A DNA stretch of 64,000 nt. Origin: Fontivita pretiosa. Lineage in GTDB: Bacteria > Planctomycetota > Phycisphaerae > Tepidisphaerales > Tepidisphaeraceae. The position numbers and the translations under genes were made by a program. How positions within the stretch are numbered: the stretch's first letter is position 1; each line of letters begins with the position of its first letter. The DNA is taken from positions 186,001 to 250,000 of the forward strand of contig NZ_CP191258.1 in assembly GCF_050410795.1 (NCBI RefSeq), written 5' to 3'. The notes under the pieces were generated by a model, which had not been told where the DNA came from, ran no database searches, and saw nothing but the letters and a program-made list of their open reading frames with translations. Shown piece after piece: positions 8,246-18,022 of this stretch.

Positions 8246-9271
8246 ATGGCTGCTGGCGAACCGTTGAAGATGATTTACGAAAAGGATGCTCCGCTGGATG
8301 CACTGAAGGGCAAGACCGTGGCCGTGTTGGGCTTCGGCTCGCAGGGACATGCCCACTCGCTGAACCTGCGTGACAGCGGGGTCAGGGTGATCGTCGCCAA
8401 CCGCCGGGACAGTGCCAATGGCCGGCTGGCGATTGAACACGGGTTTGATCCGGTGAGCATCGAGGAAGCGGTGCAGGCTGGGGATCTGATCATTCTGACC
8501 CTTCCGGACGAAGTGCAGCCGGAAGTGTACCAGCGGAGCATCGCGCCGCATTTGAAGGCTGGCAAGACGCTGGGCGCAACCCACGGGTTCAACATCCATT
8601 TCAAGACGATCGTGCCACCGAAGGATGTGGATGTCATTCTTGTAGCGCCCAAGGGTCCCGGACATCTGGTTCGCAGCGAGTTTGAAAAAGGAGGCGGCGT
8701 GCCGTGCCTGCTGGCGGTGCATCAGGACGCCAGCGGCAAGGCACGCGCCACGGCGCTGGCCTGGGCACGCGGCATCGGCGGCGCGCGCAGCGGCGTGATC
8801 GAGACCACCTTCAAGGACGAATGCGAAACCGACCTGTTCGGGGAACAGGCGGTTTTGTGCGGCGGGCTGAGCGCCCTGATCAAGGCCGGGTTCGAAACCC
8901 TCGTCGAGGCCGGATATCCCCCGGAAATGGCCTACTTCGAGTGCGTCCACGAGGTCAAGCTGATCGTGGATCTGATTTACCAGGGCGGCCTGGCGTATAT
9001 GCGCTACTCGATCAGCAACACCGCCGAGTATGGCGACCTGACGCGTGGCCCGCGGATCATCAACGACGCGACCAAGGCGGAGATGCGAGAGATCCTGTCT
9101 GAGATCCAGTCCGGGCAATTCGCCAGAGAGTGGCGCGCCGAGTACGAAAGCGGCATGAAGAACTTCAAGCGTTTGTACGAGGCGGATTTGAATCACCCCG
9201 TCGAGGTGGTTGGCCGACGGCTGCGAAAACTGATGCCCTGGCTCAAAGCCAAGGAGCCGCCGCAGAGCTGA
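8246..9271 (+). CDS. ilvC: Ketol-acid reductoisomerase (NADP+), class I
   Basis: The protein has 341 residues, the normal length of the short (class I) enzyme. It carries out the second common step of valine, leucine and isoleucine synthesis, converting acetolactate or acetohydroxybutyrate to the dihydroxy acid with Mg2+ and NADPH. The N-terminal Rossmann motif is 'VLGFGSQGHAHSLNLRDSG' and the C-terminal knotted domain has 'GEQAVLCGG', 'ETLVEAGY' and 'MRYSISNTAEYGD'. GGAGG at 8231-8235 sets the ATG at 8246. ilvB, ilvN and leuA are not adjacent, so it is a single-gene unit here. Confidence 0.97.
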   Translation: MAAGEPLKMIYEKDAPLDALKGKTVAVLGFGSQGHAHSLNLRDSGVRVIVANRRDSANGRLAIEHGFDPVSIEEAVQAGDLIILTLPDEVQPEVYQRSIAPHLKAGKTLGATHGFNIHFKTIVPPKDVDVILVAPKGPGHLVRSEFEKGGGVPCLLAVHQDASGKARATALAWARGIGGARSGVIETTFKDECETDLFGEQAVLCGGLSALIKAGFETLVEAGYPPEMAYFECVHEVKLIVDLIYQGGLAYMRYSISNTAEYGDLTRGPRIINDATKAEMREILSEIQSGQFAREWRAEYESGMKNFKRLYEADLNHPVEVVGRRLRKLMPWLKAKEPPQS

Positions 9272-9294
9272 GCACGGGCGGCTGCCGTAATCGG

Positions 9295-10653
9295 CTATCG
9301 AGTGGCGGAGGTGTACTCGTCGGGAGCGATGGGCGCGGGCGGCTCGGTGGCGGGCAATGCCGAGGCCTTATCGACAAACCAGATTCCGCTCACCAGCGCC
9401 ACCAGTGAACTGAACAGCCCGCCCAGGATTAGTCCCGGCACGCCCCAGATCACGGTGGCGGGCAGACCAACCACGGCGGCGGCGACGACGGCGATGGCCG
9501 TGCTGTAAAAGTTCCACCGCGCCCGCCCCAGACCCGCCAGCCACGCACCAATCGTGTTCGACAGGTACGCCACCACGTAATTCGCCACGAAGAGCTGCAG
9601 GTATTTCCCATAGGCGATATAGGGAGAGTCGTCCGGCAGGAAGACCTTGAGCATGAACGTCGGCAACACCGCCAAGGCCAGGAAATATGGCAGCAGAAGC
9701 GCAGCGCCAAACGCGATGTAGCGGATGGCCTGACGGGTGCTGGCGCGCTTTCCCTCGGCGGCGGTGGTGCGCGCCACCGCGGGCATGACCAGTCCGCAGA
9801 TGCTGTTCATGATCGGATTGGCCAGCTTGAAGGGCAGGATGATGGCGCCGTAAACGGCGGCGGCTTCCTTTCCATGCGCCCAGGTCAGTGTCCACCAGTA
9901 GCCGACGCTGCCGACCAGTCCGCCAGCGTTGCCCAGCACGAACCACCGTCCCATCCGCCAGAAGTCACGCGCGATCAGCCGAAGCTGCCAGAACCGGATC
10001 GGTCGCATGCCGACCTGGGCGGCCTGCACCACAATCGCCAGCGCCGCAGTTAATGCCATCACCAGAAACGCATGGTCCAGCGTCAGCTTCCCGGCAAGAC
10101 CCAGCAGGGTGATGCCGACGACCTGTCCAACGTAGCGGATGCTGTCGCCCCAGATGCAATCGATGTATCGTAAATCAGCGATGAGTGCGCGGCGGAGGGT
10201 CTCCTGGAGCTGCCAGAGCAGCAGCGCGATCACCGCCGCCACGGCAACCTGGCCCGTGCTCAGCGCCCCGACGGAAAAAATCGTCGCCCCGCCCAGAATC
10301 GGCAGCAGCCCCAGCGTCAGCAGGAACGCTCCGGTGGCCAGCCGTCCCAGCTCATCCCGTCCCAGCGTTGCGCCCTTGATGGTCAGGGGATTGATCACCA
10401 GGGCGGCCTGGAGACTGTTCAGGTACAGCATCGTCTCCAGCAGAACGTTGTAGGCTCCGAAGGATTCTTGCGGGAGGTAGGAGGCAAGCTGCCGGGCCGC
10501 CAGGAAATTTCCAGCGCTGACGATTCCCTGGTCGATCAAGACCCACGTGGCGCGCGTTCGCATGAGGTTTCGCGCCAGGTGAAACGGCGCGAGGGCGATC
10601 GGCGTGGCGGGCGCCGCGTTGGCAGTCGGATCAGCAGAACTGGCGCTGGACAT
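9295..10653 (-). CDS. Polysaccharide flippase-like membrane protein (MOP superfamily)
   Basis: The protein has 452 residues with about 12-14 hydrophobic segments. The N-terminal pattern 'LIDQGIVSAGNFLAARQLASYLPQESFGAYNVLL' is typical of Wzx/oligosaccharide flippases ('fG.y.l...'). The start at 10653 (MSSASSADP) is chosen because the longer frame adds a non-hydrophobic Arg/Cys-rich stretch. It faces away from the divergent glycosyltransferase genes at 10928-15391, supporting a role in moving lipid-linked glycans across the inner membrane. Confidence 0.8.
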   Translation of the reverse strand: MSSASSADPTANAAPATPIALAPFHLARNLMRTRATWVLIDQGIVSAGNFLAARQLASYLPQESFGAYNVLLETMLYLNSLQAALVINPLTIKGATLGRDELGRLATGAFLLTLGLLPILGGATIFSVGALSTGQVAVAAVIALLLWQLQETLRRALIADLRYIDCIWGDSIRYVGQVVGITLLGLAGKLTLDHAFLVMALTAALAIVVQAAQVGMRPIRFWQLRLIARDFWRMGRWFVLGNAGGLVGSVGYWWTLTWAHGKEAAAVYGAIILPFKLANPIMNSICGLVMPAVARTTAAEGKRASTRQAIRYIAFGAALLLPYFLALAVLPTFMLKVFLPDDSPYIAYGKYLQLFVANYVVAYLSNTIGAWLAGLGRARWNFYSTAIAVVAAAVVGLPATVIWGVPGLILGGLFSSLVALVSGIWFVDKASALPATEPPAPIAPDEYTSATR

Positions 10654-10927
10654 CGTAAAAAGCTGGTGGCCTGATGGCCTCGTCGTGGCGTACGGATCGT
10701 AGGCAAGTCCTTTACAACGGCAAGCTCCCTGCGGAGACCGCAAGAGAGCGACCAGGCATCAGCGGCAGCAGACCTGCCGGCCACGACAGGTTCTGCCCTG
10801 TGCAGCAGCGTACCCTACATCCATTCCCCAAACCCGACAACCTGTTAAAATACCATCGGAAATTTATGACTTGGGCATTTGCCGCTTTTCCGCTAAGGTG
10901 CTGGCGACGCCAGTAGGATTCTCACTT

Positions 10928-12076
10928 ATGGGCGAGCCTGTACCACGAGTCAGCCTGTGTGTACCTGTCCGCAACGGTCAGAAGTACCTGCGCGCCTGCC
11001 TGGACTCATTGCTGGCACAGACTTACACCGATTTCGAGCTGATTGTCTGCGATAACGCCTCCACCGACGCCACCGAAAGCATCTGCCGGCAATATGCCTC
11101 GCGCGATTCGCGAATACGCTACCACCGACACCAGACGAACCTGGGCCCGGCGGCGAATTTCAATTTCGGCCTGCACCTGGCGCGCGGCGAATACTTCCGC
11201 TGGCACGCCCATGATGATCTGGTGGCCCCCGAACACCTGGCCGAGTGCGTTGATGTGCTGGACCGCGATCACAACCGCCAGGTCGTGGTCGTCTACCCGC
11301 AAACGACGATCATCGATGAACGCGGCGAGCCTGTCGAGCAGTATCAGTATGTGCTGAATCTGGACGAGCCCAGCCCGGTGACGCGGTTCCGCCGATTCAT
11401 GCTCGCGCCGCATCGCCAGCATCGAAACTTCGAGGTTTTCGGCCTGATGCGCCGCGAGGCGCTGCTGCGCACGCCCGGACACGAGCCATATGCACACGGC
11501 GATCGCGTGCTGATCGCCCGGCTGTGTCTGCTGGGACGCCTGCGACAGATTCCCCGCCCGCTGTTTTTGGCCAGGCGCCACGTGTCGCAGTCGATGCAAA
11601 CACTTCCTTCACGCGCCAGCGGAGGACGAAGCTGGGTGACGCGCTGGCTGGGTCCTGGACCGCTGCCCCCGCCGGAATGGTGGAACCCGGCCCTGCGTCA
11701 TCGCGTGGTCTTCCCGGACTGGAACCTGGTTCGGCAGTACTGGCGGTCGGTGTCGGTGGCGCCGCTGGGCTGGCCACAGCGCCTCGCCTGTCGCGCAGCA
11801 TTGCTGCTGTGGCTGGGGCGCTACTGGCCCAAGCTGGTGCGGGATGTGGCTTTTGCGATTGAAACGGCATTGACGCATGCGGAGCAGGAGGAGGCGGAAA
11901 ATGGATCAGCGGTGAGCATGCCTGCGGCGGCAACGGCCGCGGCGCCGGCGGCAGCAGCGGCAGCGGGAGTCGCCGCGGGAACCGAGGCGTCGGCTGGCGT
12001 TGGCGTTGCCAGCGCCGCGTCGCGCGGCGAACCGGCGTCGGTCCGCGAAGTCTCGGCTCGCCCTCTGCGAGGCTGA
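10928..12076 (+). CDS. Family 2 glycosyltransferase with Ala-rich tail
   Basis: The predicted protein has 382 residues. The GT-A domain starts 'VSLCVPVRNGQKYLRACLDSLLAQ', followed by 'VCDNASTDAT' and the metal-binding 'WHAHDDLVAPEHLAE'. The last about 60 residues are low complexity (runs of Ala with Gly/Thr/Ser) and carry no family signal; the coding DNA there is a GC-rich GCG/GCC run, so part of the tail may be unconserved extension. ATG 10928 follows a weak AGGATT site. It begins a plus-strand glycan cluster (GT2, GT39, GT4). Confidence 0.85.
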   Translation: MGEPVPRVSLCVPVRNGQKYLRACLDSLLAQTYTDFELIVCDNASTDATESICRQYASRDSRIRYHRHQTNLGPAANFNFGLHLARGEYFRWHAHDDLVAPEHLAECVDVLDRDHNRQVVVVYPQTTIIDERGEPVEQYQYVLNLDEPSPVTRFRRFMLAPHRQHRNFEVFGLMRREALLRTPGHEPYAHGDRVLIARLCLLGRLRQIPRPLFLARRHVSQSMQTLPSRASGGRSWVTRWLGPGPLPPPEWWNPALRHRVVFPDWNLVRQYWRSVSVAPLGWPQRLACRAALLLWLGRYWPKLVRDVAFAIETALTHAEQEEAENGSAVSMPAAATAAAPAAAAAAGVAAGTEASAGVGVASAASRGEPASVREVSARPLRG

Positions 12077-12167
12077 GACCGCACGACCGCGGATATCGGC
12101 CGACGCGCCGACGCCATGGATGCCACGCCACAGCAGCCGTTGACCGGATGCTCTCGCACGGAGTTGG

Positions 12168-14015
12168 ATGGCCATGGGCATCGGGCGCATTGCTTGCGAT
12201 CCGGAGGCCAGAAGCGACCCCTACAGCGACAGTGCCAACGCCTCAGGCACCCAGCGTCCGCCAGTTGATGTACCCCGGCGGCTGGCGGGTTCCCCCTCCG
12301 CATGGCGATTCGCCATCATCGCATCGCTGACACGAGCCGCACCATGGATCGCGCTGGTCTGCGGCACGATCGCCATCGTTCGCATGGCGATGACCATTCC
12401 CGTGTTCAACAATATTGTGGATGAGCCGTTCCACATCGGCGCCGCGGTGGCCCTGTACGACATGCGCAAACACGTCTACGGCGTGGAGCATCCGCCGCTG
12501 CCCAGACTCGTCGCCGGCCTGCCCCTGTACCTTTCAGGCGTGCATCTGCCCCAGCGGTGGCGGACGCGCACGATCGCCAATGAGCCGCAAAGCTGCGAGG
12601 CCGGGGCGGCGGTCCTGTTTGACAATGGACAACTGCCCTACCGCCAGACGCTACATCGCGCCCGATATGCCATGCTGATCTTTCCGGCGATGCTGCTGCT
12701 GTGCGTGTACCTGCTGGCGCGCTGGCTGGCCGGAGCGATGGTGGCGGCGGCCAGCGTCGCGTTCCTCAGCCTGGACCCAACCCTGCTGGGACATGGGGCG
12801 CTGGTGTGCACGGACGTGGCGGCGGCCACGGGCTTCGTCGCGGCACTGTACTTCGGGGCCCGCTGGATCATGCTCGGCGGCGCCGCCCGGGCCGCCGTCG
12901 CAGGCATCGCCATCGCCGCGGCACTGGCCTGCAAGTTCACCAGCGCGCAGGTCATCCCCGTGCTGGTGGGGCTGGCATTGTGGCAACGGCTCGGCACGCG
13001 CAGGTCGGCAATGCCGATCCGCCTCGGCCAGATCCTGATCGCCTCGGTGCTGGGCGTGATCACGCTCTGGGCCACCTACCTTTTCGATGTGGGACCCATT
13101 GGCGATCAGAATCGCTTTCCACCCGACAGCGAATGGCGGCTGATACCCTCCTGGGTCAAACAGATGCCGGTTCCCATGCCCAGCCTGGCGATCGGCGGCC
13201 TGTGGTTTGCGCAGCATGCTCGTAACGGTCATCCCGCGTACCTCAACGGCCAGTTGCAGCAGAAGGGATGGTGGTATTACTTCCCCGAGGCGATCGCATT
13301 GAAAAGTCCGCTGGGACTGCTGGTGGCGATGGGGTTCGCGCTTGCGGCAGTCGCAGCGCGTCGTCGCGCGCGGCTTCCAGCCCGCAGGGCGGCGCCCGTT
13401 CTGCTGGCTGCGGCGATCCTTCTGGCCGGCAGCCTCACCGCCAGAGTCAACATTGGCATCCGACATGTCCTGCCGCTGATTGTCATGCTGTACCTGCTGG
13501 CATGCTGGCCGTTGGTGCGCGGACGGCTGCTGGGCGCGCTGGCGGGATGCCTGACGCTGGCGGCGGCGGAAACCGCCATCGCCCATCCGGATTACCTTTC
13601 GTTTTTCAATCTCGGCGCCGGCGGAACGCAGCGCGGCGACCGCTTCCTGGCCGACAGCAACATCGACTGGGGCCAGGACATCGATCGCCTGGCCAAGTGG
13701 CTGCATTCCCCGGAAATGCGCGGCCGGCCTTATGCGCTGCATCTGTTCATGTATCCCAAGGACAAGCTTCCACGGGAGTTGGGACTGGACCCGGCCGCCG
13801 TCGATGCCCCGCCCCCGCCCGCAGGGCTTTTCGCGATCAGCACCAACATCGGCCGACGGCTCTTCGGTTTTGAGCTACGCAAGGACGGCACGCGCATTGA
13901 CGCGCCCGATTACAGTTGGCTGGACCGCTACCGCGTGATCAAACGCATCGGCAGCTCGATCCGGGTCTACGATCTGGCCCAGCCGCTCGACGAGAAACTG
14001 GCAGCTCAACGATGA
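12168..14015 (+). CDS. GT39-type dolichyl/undecaprenyl-phosphate-sugar glycosyltransferase-like membrane protein
   Basis: The protein has 615 residues with about ten membrane segments. The N-terminal loop contains 'NNIVDEPFHIGAA', matching the acidic 'DE/D.H' motif in the first external loop of GT39/ArnT-like enzymes, and 'GVEHPPLPRL' follows. The C-terminal region has 'SNIDWGQDIDRLAKWL', a pattern common in planctomycete members. The start at 12168 has GGAG closely upstream; 12174 is an alternative. Its stop overlaps the start of the GT4 gene as ATGA (14012-14015), so the two are translationally coupled. It probably transfers a sugar from a lipid carrier at the outer face of the inner membrane. 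Confidence 0.82.
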   Translation: MAMGIGRIACDPEARSDPYSDSANASGTQRPPVDVPRRLAGSPSAWRFAIIASLTRAAPWIALVCGTIAIVRMAMTIPVFNNIVDEPFHIGAAVALYDMRKHVYGVEHPPLPRLVAGLPLYLSGVHLPQRWRTRTIANEPQSCEAGAAVLFDNGQLPYRQTLHRARYAMLIFPAMLLLCVYLLARWLAGAMVAAASVAFLSLDPTLLGHGALVCTDVAAATGFVAALYFGARWIMLGGAARAAVAGIAIAAALACKFTSAQVIPVLVGLALWQRLGTRRSAMPIRLGQILIASVLGVITLWATYLFDVGPIGDQNRFPPDSEWRLIPSWVKQMPVPMPSLAIGGLWFAQHARNGHPAYLNGQLQQKGWWYYFPEAIALKSPLGLLVAMGFALAAVAARRRARLPARRAAPVLLAAAILLAGSLTARVNIGIRHVLPLIVMLYLLACWPLVRGRLLGALAGCLTLAAAETAIAHPDYLSFFNLGAGGTQRGDRFLADSNIDWGQDIDRLAKWLHSPEMRGRPYALHLFMYPKDKLPRELGLDPAAVDAPPPPAGLFAISTNIGRRLFGFELRKDGTRIDAPDYSWLDRYRVIKRIGSSIRVYDLAQPLDEKLAAQR

Positions 14016-15391
14016 ACCGCATTACCGACGGCCCGATGAATCTGGCGCTGATCCATCAGCCCTGGAGTGTGATCGAACCTCCGGTTAATGGTGCTGACTC
14101 CGTGGCGTTGCTGACCGACGAGATCGCCCGGCGGCTGGCGGCGCGGGGACATCGCACGATCACCTACAGCCGGCTGGGACGCGGGCAGAAGCGCCTCAGC
14201 CATTTTCAGGCGGTGGAGTATCGCCGCGCCTCGGTCTCGATCGATCGCTGGATCAAGCTGATCATGCAGGAGCTGGACCGTCGCGGGTGGCGCGATCCGA
14301 CGCGCCCATTTTTCAGCTCGGCCTGGTGCTACCGGCAATTCATCGGCCAGGTGCTCAGGGACCTGAGCCGCCAGGCACGGCAACAGCCGCTTGATGTGGT
14401 GCACATCCACAACTTTTCGCAGTTTGTGCCGCTGATTCGTCGCGTGCTGCCCGATGCCTGCATCGTCCTCCAGATGCACTGCGAATGGCTCAATCAGCTT
14501 GACGCGACGATGATTCAGCAGCGTCTGGAGCAGGCGGATCTGGTGCTGGGAGTAAGCGACTTTCTGGCGGAAAAGATTCGCCGGCGGTTTCCGAGCCTGG
14601 CCCACAGATGTCGGCACGTGTACAACGGCGTGGCAATCGAACGTTTCGCGACAGCCAACACCGATCGGCCCCGCAACCAGTCTTCAGGGCGCATCCTCTA
14701 CGTCGGGCGGCTGTCTCCTGAGAAAGGGATTCATGTCCTGCTCGATGCATTCGCGATCGTCGTGCGTCACCACCGCGACTGCCACCTGGAACTGATCGGC
14801 CCGGAAAGCGTCGTGCCCTATGAAATGATCATTCCCTTCAGCGACGATCCGTTGTTGTTGTCGCTGGCGGAGTACTATCGCCCGGGCGCGTACGGGCAAC
14901 TGCTGAGGCAGAAGCTGGCCGCCCTGCCGGACGGAAGCGTCACGTTTCGCAACCAGGGCATGGATCACACGGACCTGGTGCAGCGCTATCACGCCGCGGA
15001 CGTGTTCGTGGCTCCGTCGATCTGGCAGGAGCCGTTCGGGATGCCGCTGGTGGAGGCGATGGCGGCTGGGCTGCCGGTGATCGCCACCCGCCGCGGCGCG
15101 TTCCCCGAAATCGTGCAGGACGAACAGACCGGGCTGCTCGTGCCGCCCGCCGACGCCCAGGCTCTGGCCGAGGCAATCCTGCGCCTGCTGGACGATCCGC
15201 CCCGCCGCCGCCAGCTTGGACGCGCCGGCTTCCAGCGCGCCGCGGCCAACTTCACCTGGGACCACGTCGCCGATGCCCTGATCCAGCACTACCGCAATAT
15301 ACGACAGGCCCGCGGACGCTCATCCGCGGGCCTGTCGCATGATTCGGCGGTTGGTCGTACGTCGTTGACTCCGGCCGATCAGAACGCGTAG
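14012..15391 (+). CDS. Family 4 glycosyltransferase
   Basis: The protein has 459 residues and a GT-B fold. The C-terminal domain has 'ILYVGRLSPEKGIHVLLDAF' and the EX7E motif region 'SIWQEPFGMPLVEAMAAGLPVIATRRGAFPEIV'. The start lies in the ATGA overlap with the preceding GT39 gene. The last about 35 codons run over a strong hairpin (15302-15337) and overlap the convergent porin gene by 13 bases, so the natural family terminus is near 'DALIQHYRNI' and the rest looks like an unconserved extension. It likely adds a hexose to a surface glycan in the cytoplasm. Confidence 0.88.
   Translation: MNRITDGPMNLALIHQPWSVIEPPVNGADSVALLTDEIARRLAARGHRTITYSRLGRGQKRLSHFQAVEYRRASVSIDRWIKLIMQELDRRGWRDPTRPFFSSAWCYRQFIGQVLRDLSRQARQQPLDVVHIHNFSQFVPLIRRVLPDACIVLQMHCEWLNQLDATMIQQRLEQADLVLGVSDFLAEKIRRRFPSLAHRCRHVYNGVAIERFATANTDRPRNQSSGRILYVGRLSPEKGIHVLLDAFAIVVRHHRDCHLELIGPESVVPYEMIIPFSDDPLLLSLAEYYRPGAYGQLLRQKLAALPDGSVTFRNQGMDHTDLVQRYHAADVFVAPSIWQEPFGMPLVEAMAAGLPVIATRRGAFPEIVQDEQTGLLVPPADAQALAEAILRLLDDPPRRRQLGRAGFQRAAANFTWDHVADALIQHYRNIRQARGRSSAGLSHDSAVGRTSLTPADQNA
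15302..15337. terminator. Strong hairpin inside the 3' end of the GT4 gene
   Basis: CGACAGGCCCGCGGA (15302-15316) pairs perfectly with TCCGCGGGCCTGTCG (15323-15337) around a 6-base loop. No T-run follows on either strand. It lies where transcripts of the GT4 gene and the convergent porin gene both end, so it may serve as a shared 3'-end structure or a weak terminator although it is within the GT4 reading frame. Confidence 0.55.
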
Positions 15392-16671
15392 ATCGCGTCG
15401 ATCCCGAACGTCCATTGCGTGTCTTCCCCGTCAAAGCCGGGATCCTCGGCGTAGTCGAAGCGTATCTCCGGACGGATCACCAGCCCCCGGCCCCATTGGT
15501 CGTCGGGCAGCGGGCGGATGTTCAGGCCGACCGTCACCTCGGTCAACTGCGTGCCCAGCCCTCGCGCCCCGTCCTGGTCGCTGAAGTACTCGGCCCGACC
15601 CTGCGCAGTGAACATCGGGTTGATCTTGTAGCTGACATACCCGGCCGCGCCCCACCACTGCCCGTCACCGCCGTCGGCCGCCGCTTCCGGCTCCCACCCG
15701 TAGATCCCATCGATCGCGAACGTGAGCTGTTCGCTGTCGCGATAGACCAGAATCGGATTGAACACCGTCCGGTAGTTGCTCTCGTTATCCGGCTGTTCCG
15801 GACCAGTGATCACGTTCAGGTAAAAGTCGATGTTGTCCTTGGAGTAACCGGCCTGGCCGATGAAGCTGACCGCGTCGTTGGCATCTTCCAGCGCCTGGTC
15901 CCAGCCCCGGACGATGCCGGCGGTTCCCCAGCAGTATTCGCTGAACTGATACCGCGCCAGCACGCCAGTGTGCGTGAAGGGGATCCCGAAGCCAAACAGG
16001 TACGTGTGGCTGTACAGCGGATTGGTGGTGGGATTGATGGTTTCGTAGCCAAGCAGTGTGACGAACTTGCCGGCGGTCAGCAGCAGCCCGTTGCCCACCG
16101 GAACGTTGAATGTCCCGTAGAGCTGGACCAGATCAAATTGCTCCTCCGGCCCGTCGGTGAAACCATAGTGGTCGAACAATCCATTGGCATGGATCAGCCG
16201 TGCATCTCCGCCCCACAGCCATTCCATCTTGCCGCCGACGTCAAACTTCTCGCCGTTGGCGGCGATGTTGCGCTCGACAAAGACATCGATCTGGTGCAGG
16301 GTCGGATCCTGTTCCTCCAGATCGAAGACGCGTCCGGCGTTGAGGTGGGTGCTGGGCTTGTCGAAGTTATAGGACCAGCCCGCCTCGATGTGGCCGCCGA
16401 TGTTCAGACCATACTCGTCCAGAGTATCCGCCACCCCCGCGCGCTCCAGTGCCGCCATCGCGGGCGCGCGAGTCGCCTCCTCGGCTGCATAGATCACTCG
16501 TGACCGGGCCGGTACCACCGATGGGGCCAGCGTCAACTCATCGCCGGCTATCGGTTGAAGCACCGGTGCCGAGCCCGGCTGCACATGGGCATCTGACGCG
16601 CTGGCGGTATGCGCGCAAGCCATCGTCGCCCAGGCCGCAACCGCGGCCCGCAAAACCTTCCGATTCCTCAT
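15379..16671 (-). CDS. Outer-membrane beta-barrel porin, BBP2-like
   Basis: The predicted protein has 430 residues with an N-terminal signal peptide (MRNRKVLRAAVAAWATMACAH... cleavage near 'ASAS'). The mature part has the 'GLNIGGHIEAGWSYNFDKP' entry, alternating aromatic beta strands and a C-terminal 'QWTFGIDAIYAF' ending in Phe, all typical of the planctomycete/verrucomicrobial OmpL-like porin family. A good AAGGAG site precedes ATG 16671. It should form a channel in the outer membrane. Its 3' end overlaps the GT4 gene by 13 bases tail to tail. Confidence 0.85.
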   Translation of the reverse strand: MRNRKVLRAAVAAWATMACAHTASASDAHVQPGSAPVLQPIAGDELTLAPSVVPARSRVIYAAEEATRAPAMAALERAGVADTLDEYGLNIGGHIEAGWSYNFDKPSTHLNAGRVFDLEEQDPTLHQIDVFVERNIAANGEKFDVGGKMEWLWGGDARLIHANGLFDHYGFTDGPEEQFDLVQLYGTFNVPVGNGLLLTAGKFVTLLGYETINPTTNPLYSHTYLFGFGIPFTHTGVLARYQFSEYCWGTAGIVRGWDQALEDANDAVSFIGQAGYSKDNIDFYLNVITGPEQPDNESNYRTVFNPILVYRDSEQLTFAIDGIYGWEPEAAADGGDGQWWGAAGYVSYKINPMFTAQGRAEYFSDQDGARGLGTQLTEVTVGLNIRPLPDDQWGRGLVIRPEIRFDYAEDPGFDGEDTQWTFGIDAIYAF

Positions 16672-16879
16672 TGCTCTACTCCTTCCCGACCAGGCGGGAA
16701 CGCTCGGGATCCCCGGCGATCCGGGGAAACCCTTCTCCAGAACGCGGCGCGCGGCGGTTGACGGGTCCGGATCCGATTCTGCCTCACGTGCCCTGCGTGT
16801 CATCTGGCACTATCGATCCGATCCACTGCAAAACCGTACAAAAATCCTTCGTTTTGTCAAAACCACCGCAGCTCTGTCG

Positions 16880-18022
16880 TCAGCTCCGCGCCGCCGAAAA
16901 GCTCCATTGCCTGAAACGCTCGAGCATCTGTGGCGTGACCGAGGGCGGGGTTTGGTCGATGACCTCATGAAGAATCTGCTGGGTAATCGGCCCCTCCTGG
17001 CCGCTGGCGATGCTTTGCAGAAACGGGATGGTCGCCGCGCGATCGCAGATGTACTTGATGTCGGCCCCGCTGTAACCTTCCAGCCGCTGCGCCAGCGCGT
17101 CCAGGTCCACCGTGTCGTCCAGTGGCCGCTTGCCCAGATACATGTCCAGCATTTTCCGTCGCGCTGCCTGATCGGGCAGTGGGATGTAGACCTTCTCGTC
17201 AAATCTGCCGGGGCGAAGCACCGCCGGGTCGAGCTGCCAGGGGACATTGGTCGCGCCCATGAACAGGATCGGGTTGCGGGCGTGCTTGTCGAATCCTTCC
17301 ATGCCCTGGAGGATCTGCGGCACCAGTCGCTGCATCACGCTGGAGCCTTCATCACGACGCGCGGGCACCAGCGCCTCGATCTCATCGATGAAGATGATGG
17401 CGCGCTGTTCGGCGGCGGCGGCGTCGAACAGCTTCTTGATGTTCTGCTCGGCCTCGCCAACCCACTTGCTCAGGATGTCCGCCGGAGAGATCCGGAAGAA
17501 TGTCGCGTCAATTTCGCCGGCCGTTGCCCGCGCGAGCATGGTCTTGCCGGTGCCCGGCGGGCCATACAGCAGCACGCCCCCACCGGGTTTGATTCCGAAC
17601 CGCTCGGCCAGTTCCGGATGCTCAAACGGATACAGCATCCTCAGCCGAATATCCTCCTTGACGTCATCCAGCCCCGCGACGTCATCGAAACGCAGCGAAG
17701 GCTTTTCCTTCACGATCCAGTCATGGGCATTGGAAGCACCTTCGGATTCAGATGAAGACTGCGGCGATGATGCGCGGGCCGGGATGGTCGGTTTGCGATT
17801 GGTGCGCCTGGCCTGTTCACAGTCGCGTGCCAGATCGAGCAGGCGTTGGGCCATCTGTCGCCGCGCCTGTTTCAGTTCCTCACCGCGGGCGTGCTTGCTC
17901 AGCTCCAGCATCGCGCGGGCCGCCTCCAGCAGATAGATCCTGGCCGAGTCCCACTGCCCGGCGCGGCGTGCGTCCAGGCCCTTTTGCCTGTATCGCTCGA
18001 ACGTGTCCCATGAGACGCTCAT
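16880..18022 (-). CDS. Vps4/katanin-like AAA ATPase with MIT-like N-terminal helices
   Basis: The protein has 380 residues. Residues 1-72 are helical and charged (WDTFERYRQKGLDARR...LLDLARDCEQA), resembling an MIT/TPR-like three-helix bundle. A Ser-rich linker (80-100) leads to one AAA module: 'FDDVAGLDDVKEDI' (112-125), Walker A GPPGTGKT (154-161), pore-loop 'ILSKWVGE' with Trp187, Walker B IIFIDE (209-214), sensor 1 GATN (256-259) and 'LRPGRFDEKVYIPLP' with arginine fingers near 270-273. The SKWVGEAE pore loop and 'GATNVPWQLD' are features of the Vps4/spastin/katanin clade. The start overlaps the stop of the upstream small membrane gene as ATGA. It probably remodels a membrane-associated protein polymer or complex; this is inference. 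Confidence 0.85.
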   Translation of the reverse strand: MSVSWDTFERYRQKGLDARRAGQWDSARIYLLEAARAMLELSKHARGEELKQARRQMAQRLLDLARDCEQARRTNRKPTIPARASSPQSSSESEGASNAHDWIVKEKPSLRFDDVAGLDDVKEDIRLRMLYPFEHPELAERFGIKPGGGVLLYGPPGTGKTMLARATAGEIDATFFRISPADILSKWVGEAEQNIKKLFDAAAAEQRAIIFIDEIEALVPARRDEGSSVMQRLVPQILQGMEGFDKHARNPILFMGATNVPWQLDPAVLRPGRFDEKVYIPLPDQAARRKMLDMYLGKRPLDDTVDLDALAQRLEGYSGADIKYICDRAATIPFLQSIASGQEGPITQQILHEVIDQTPPSVTPQMLERFRQWSFSAARS

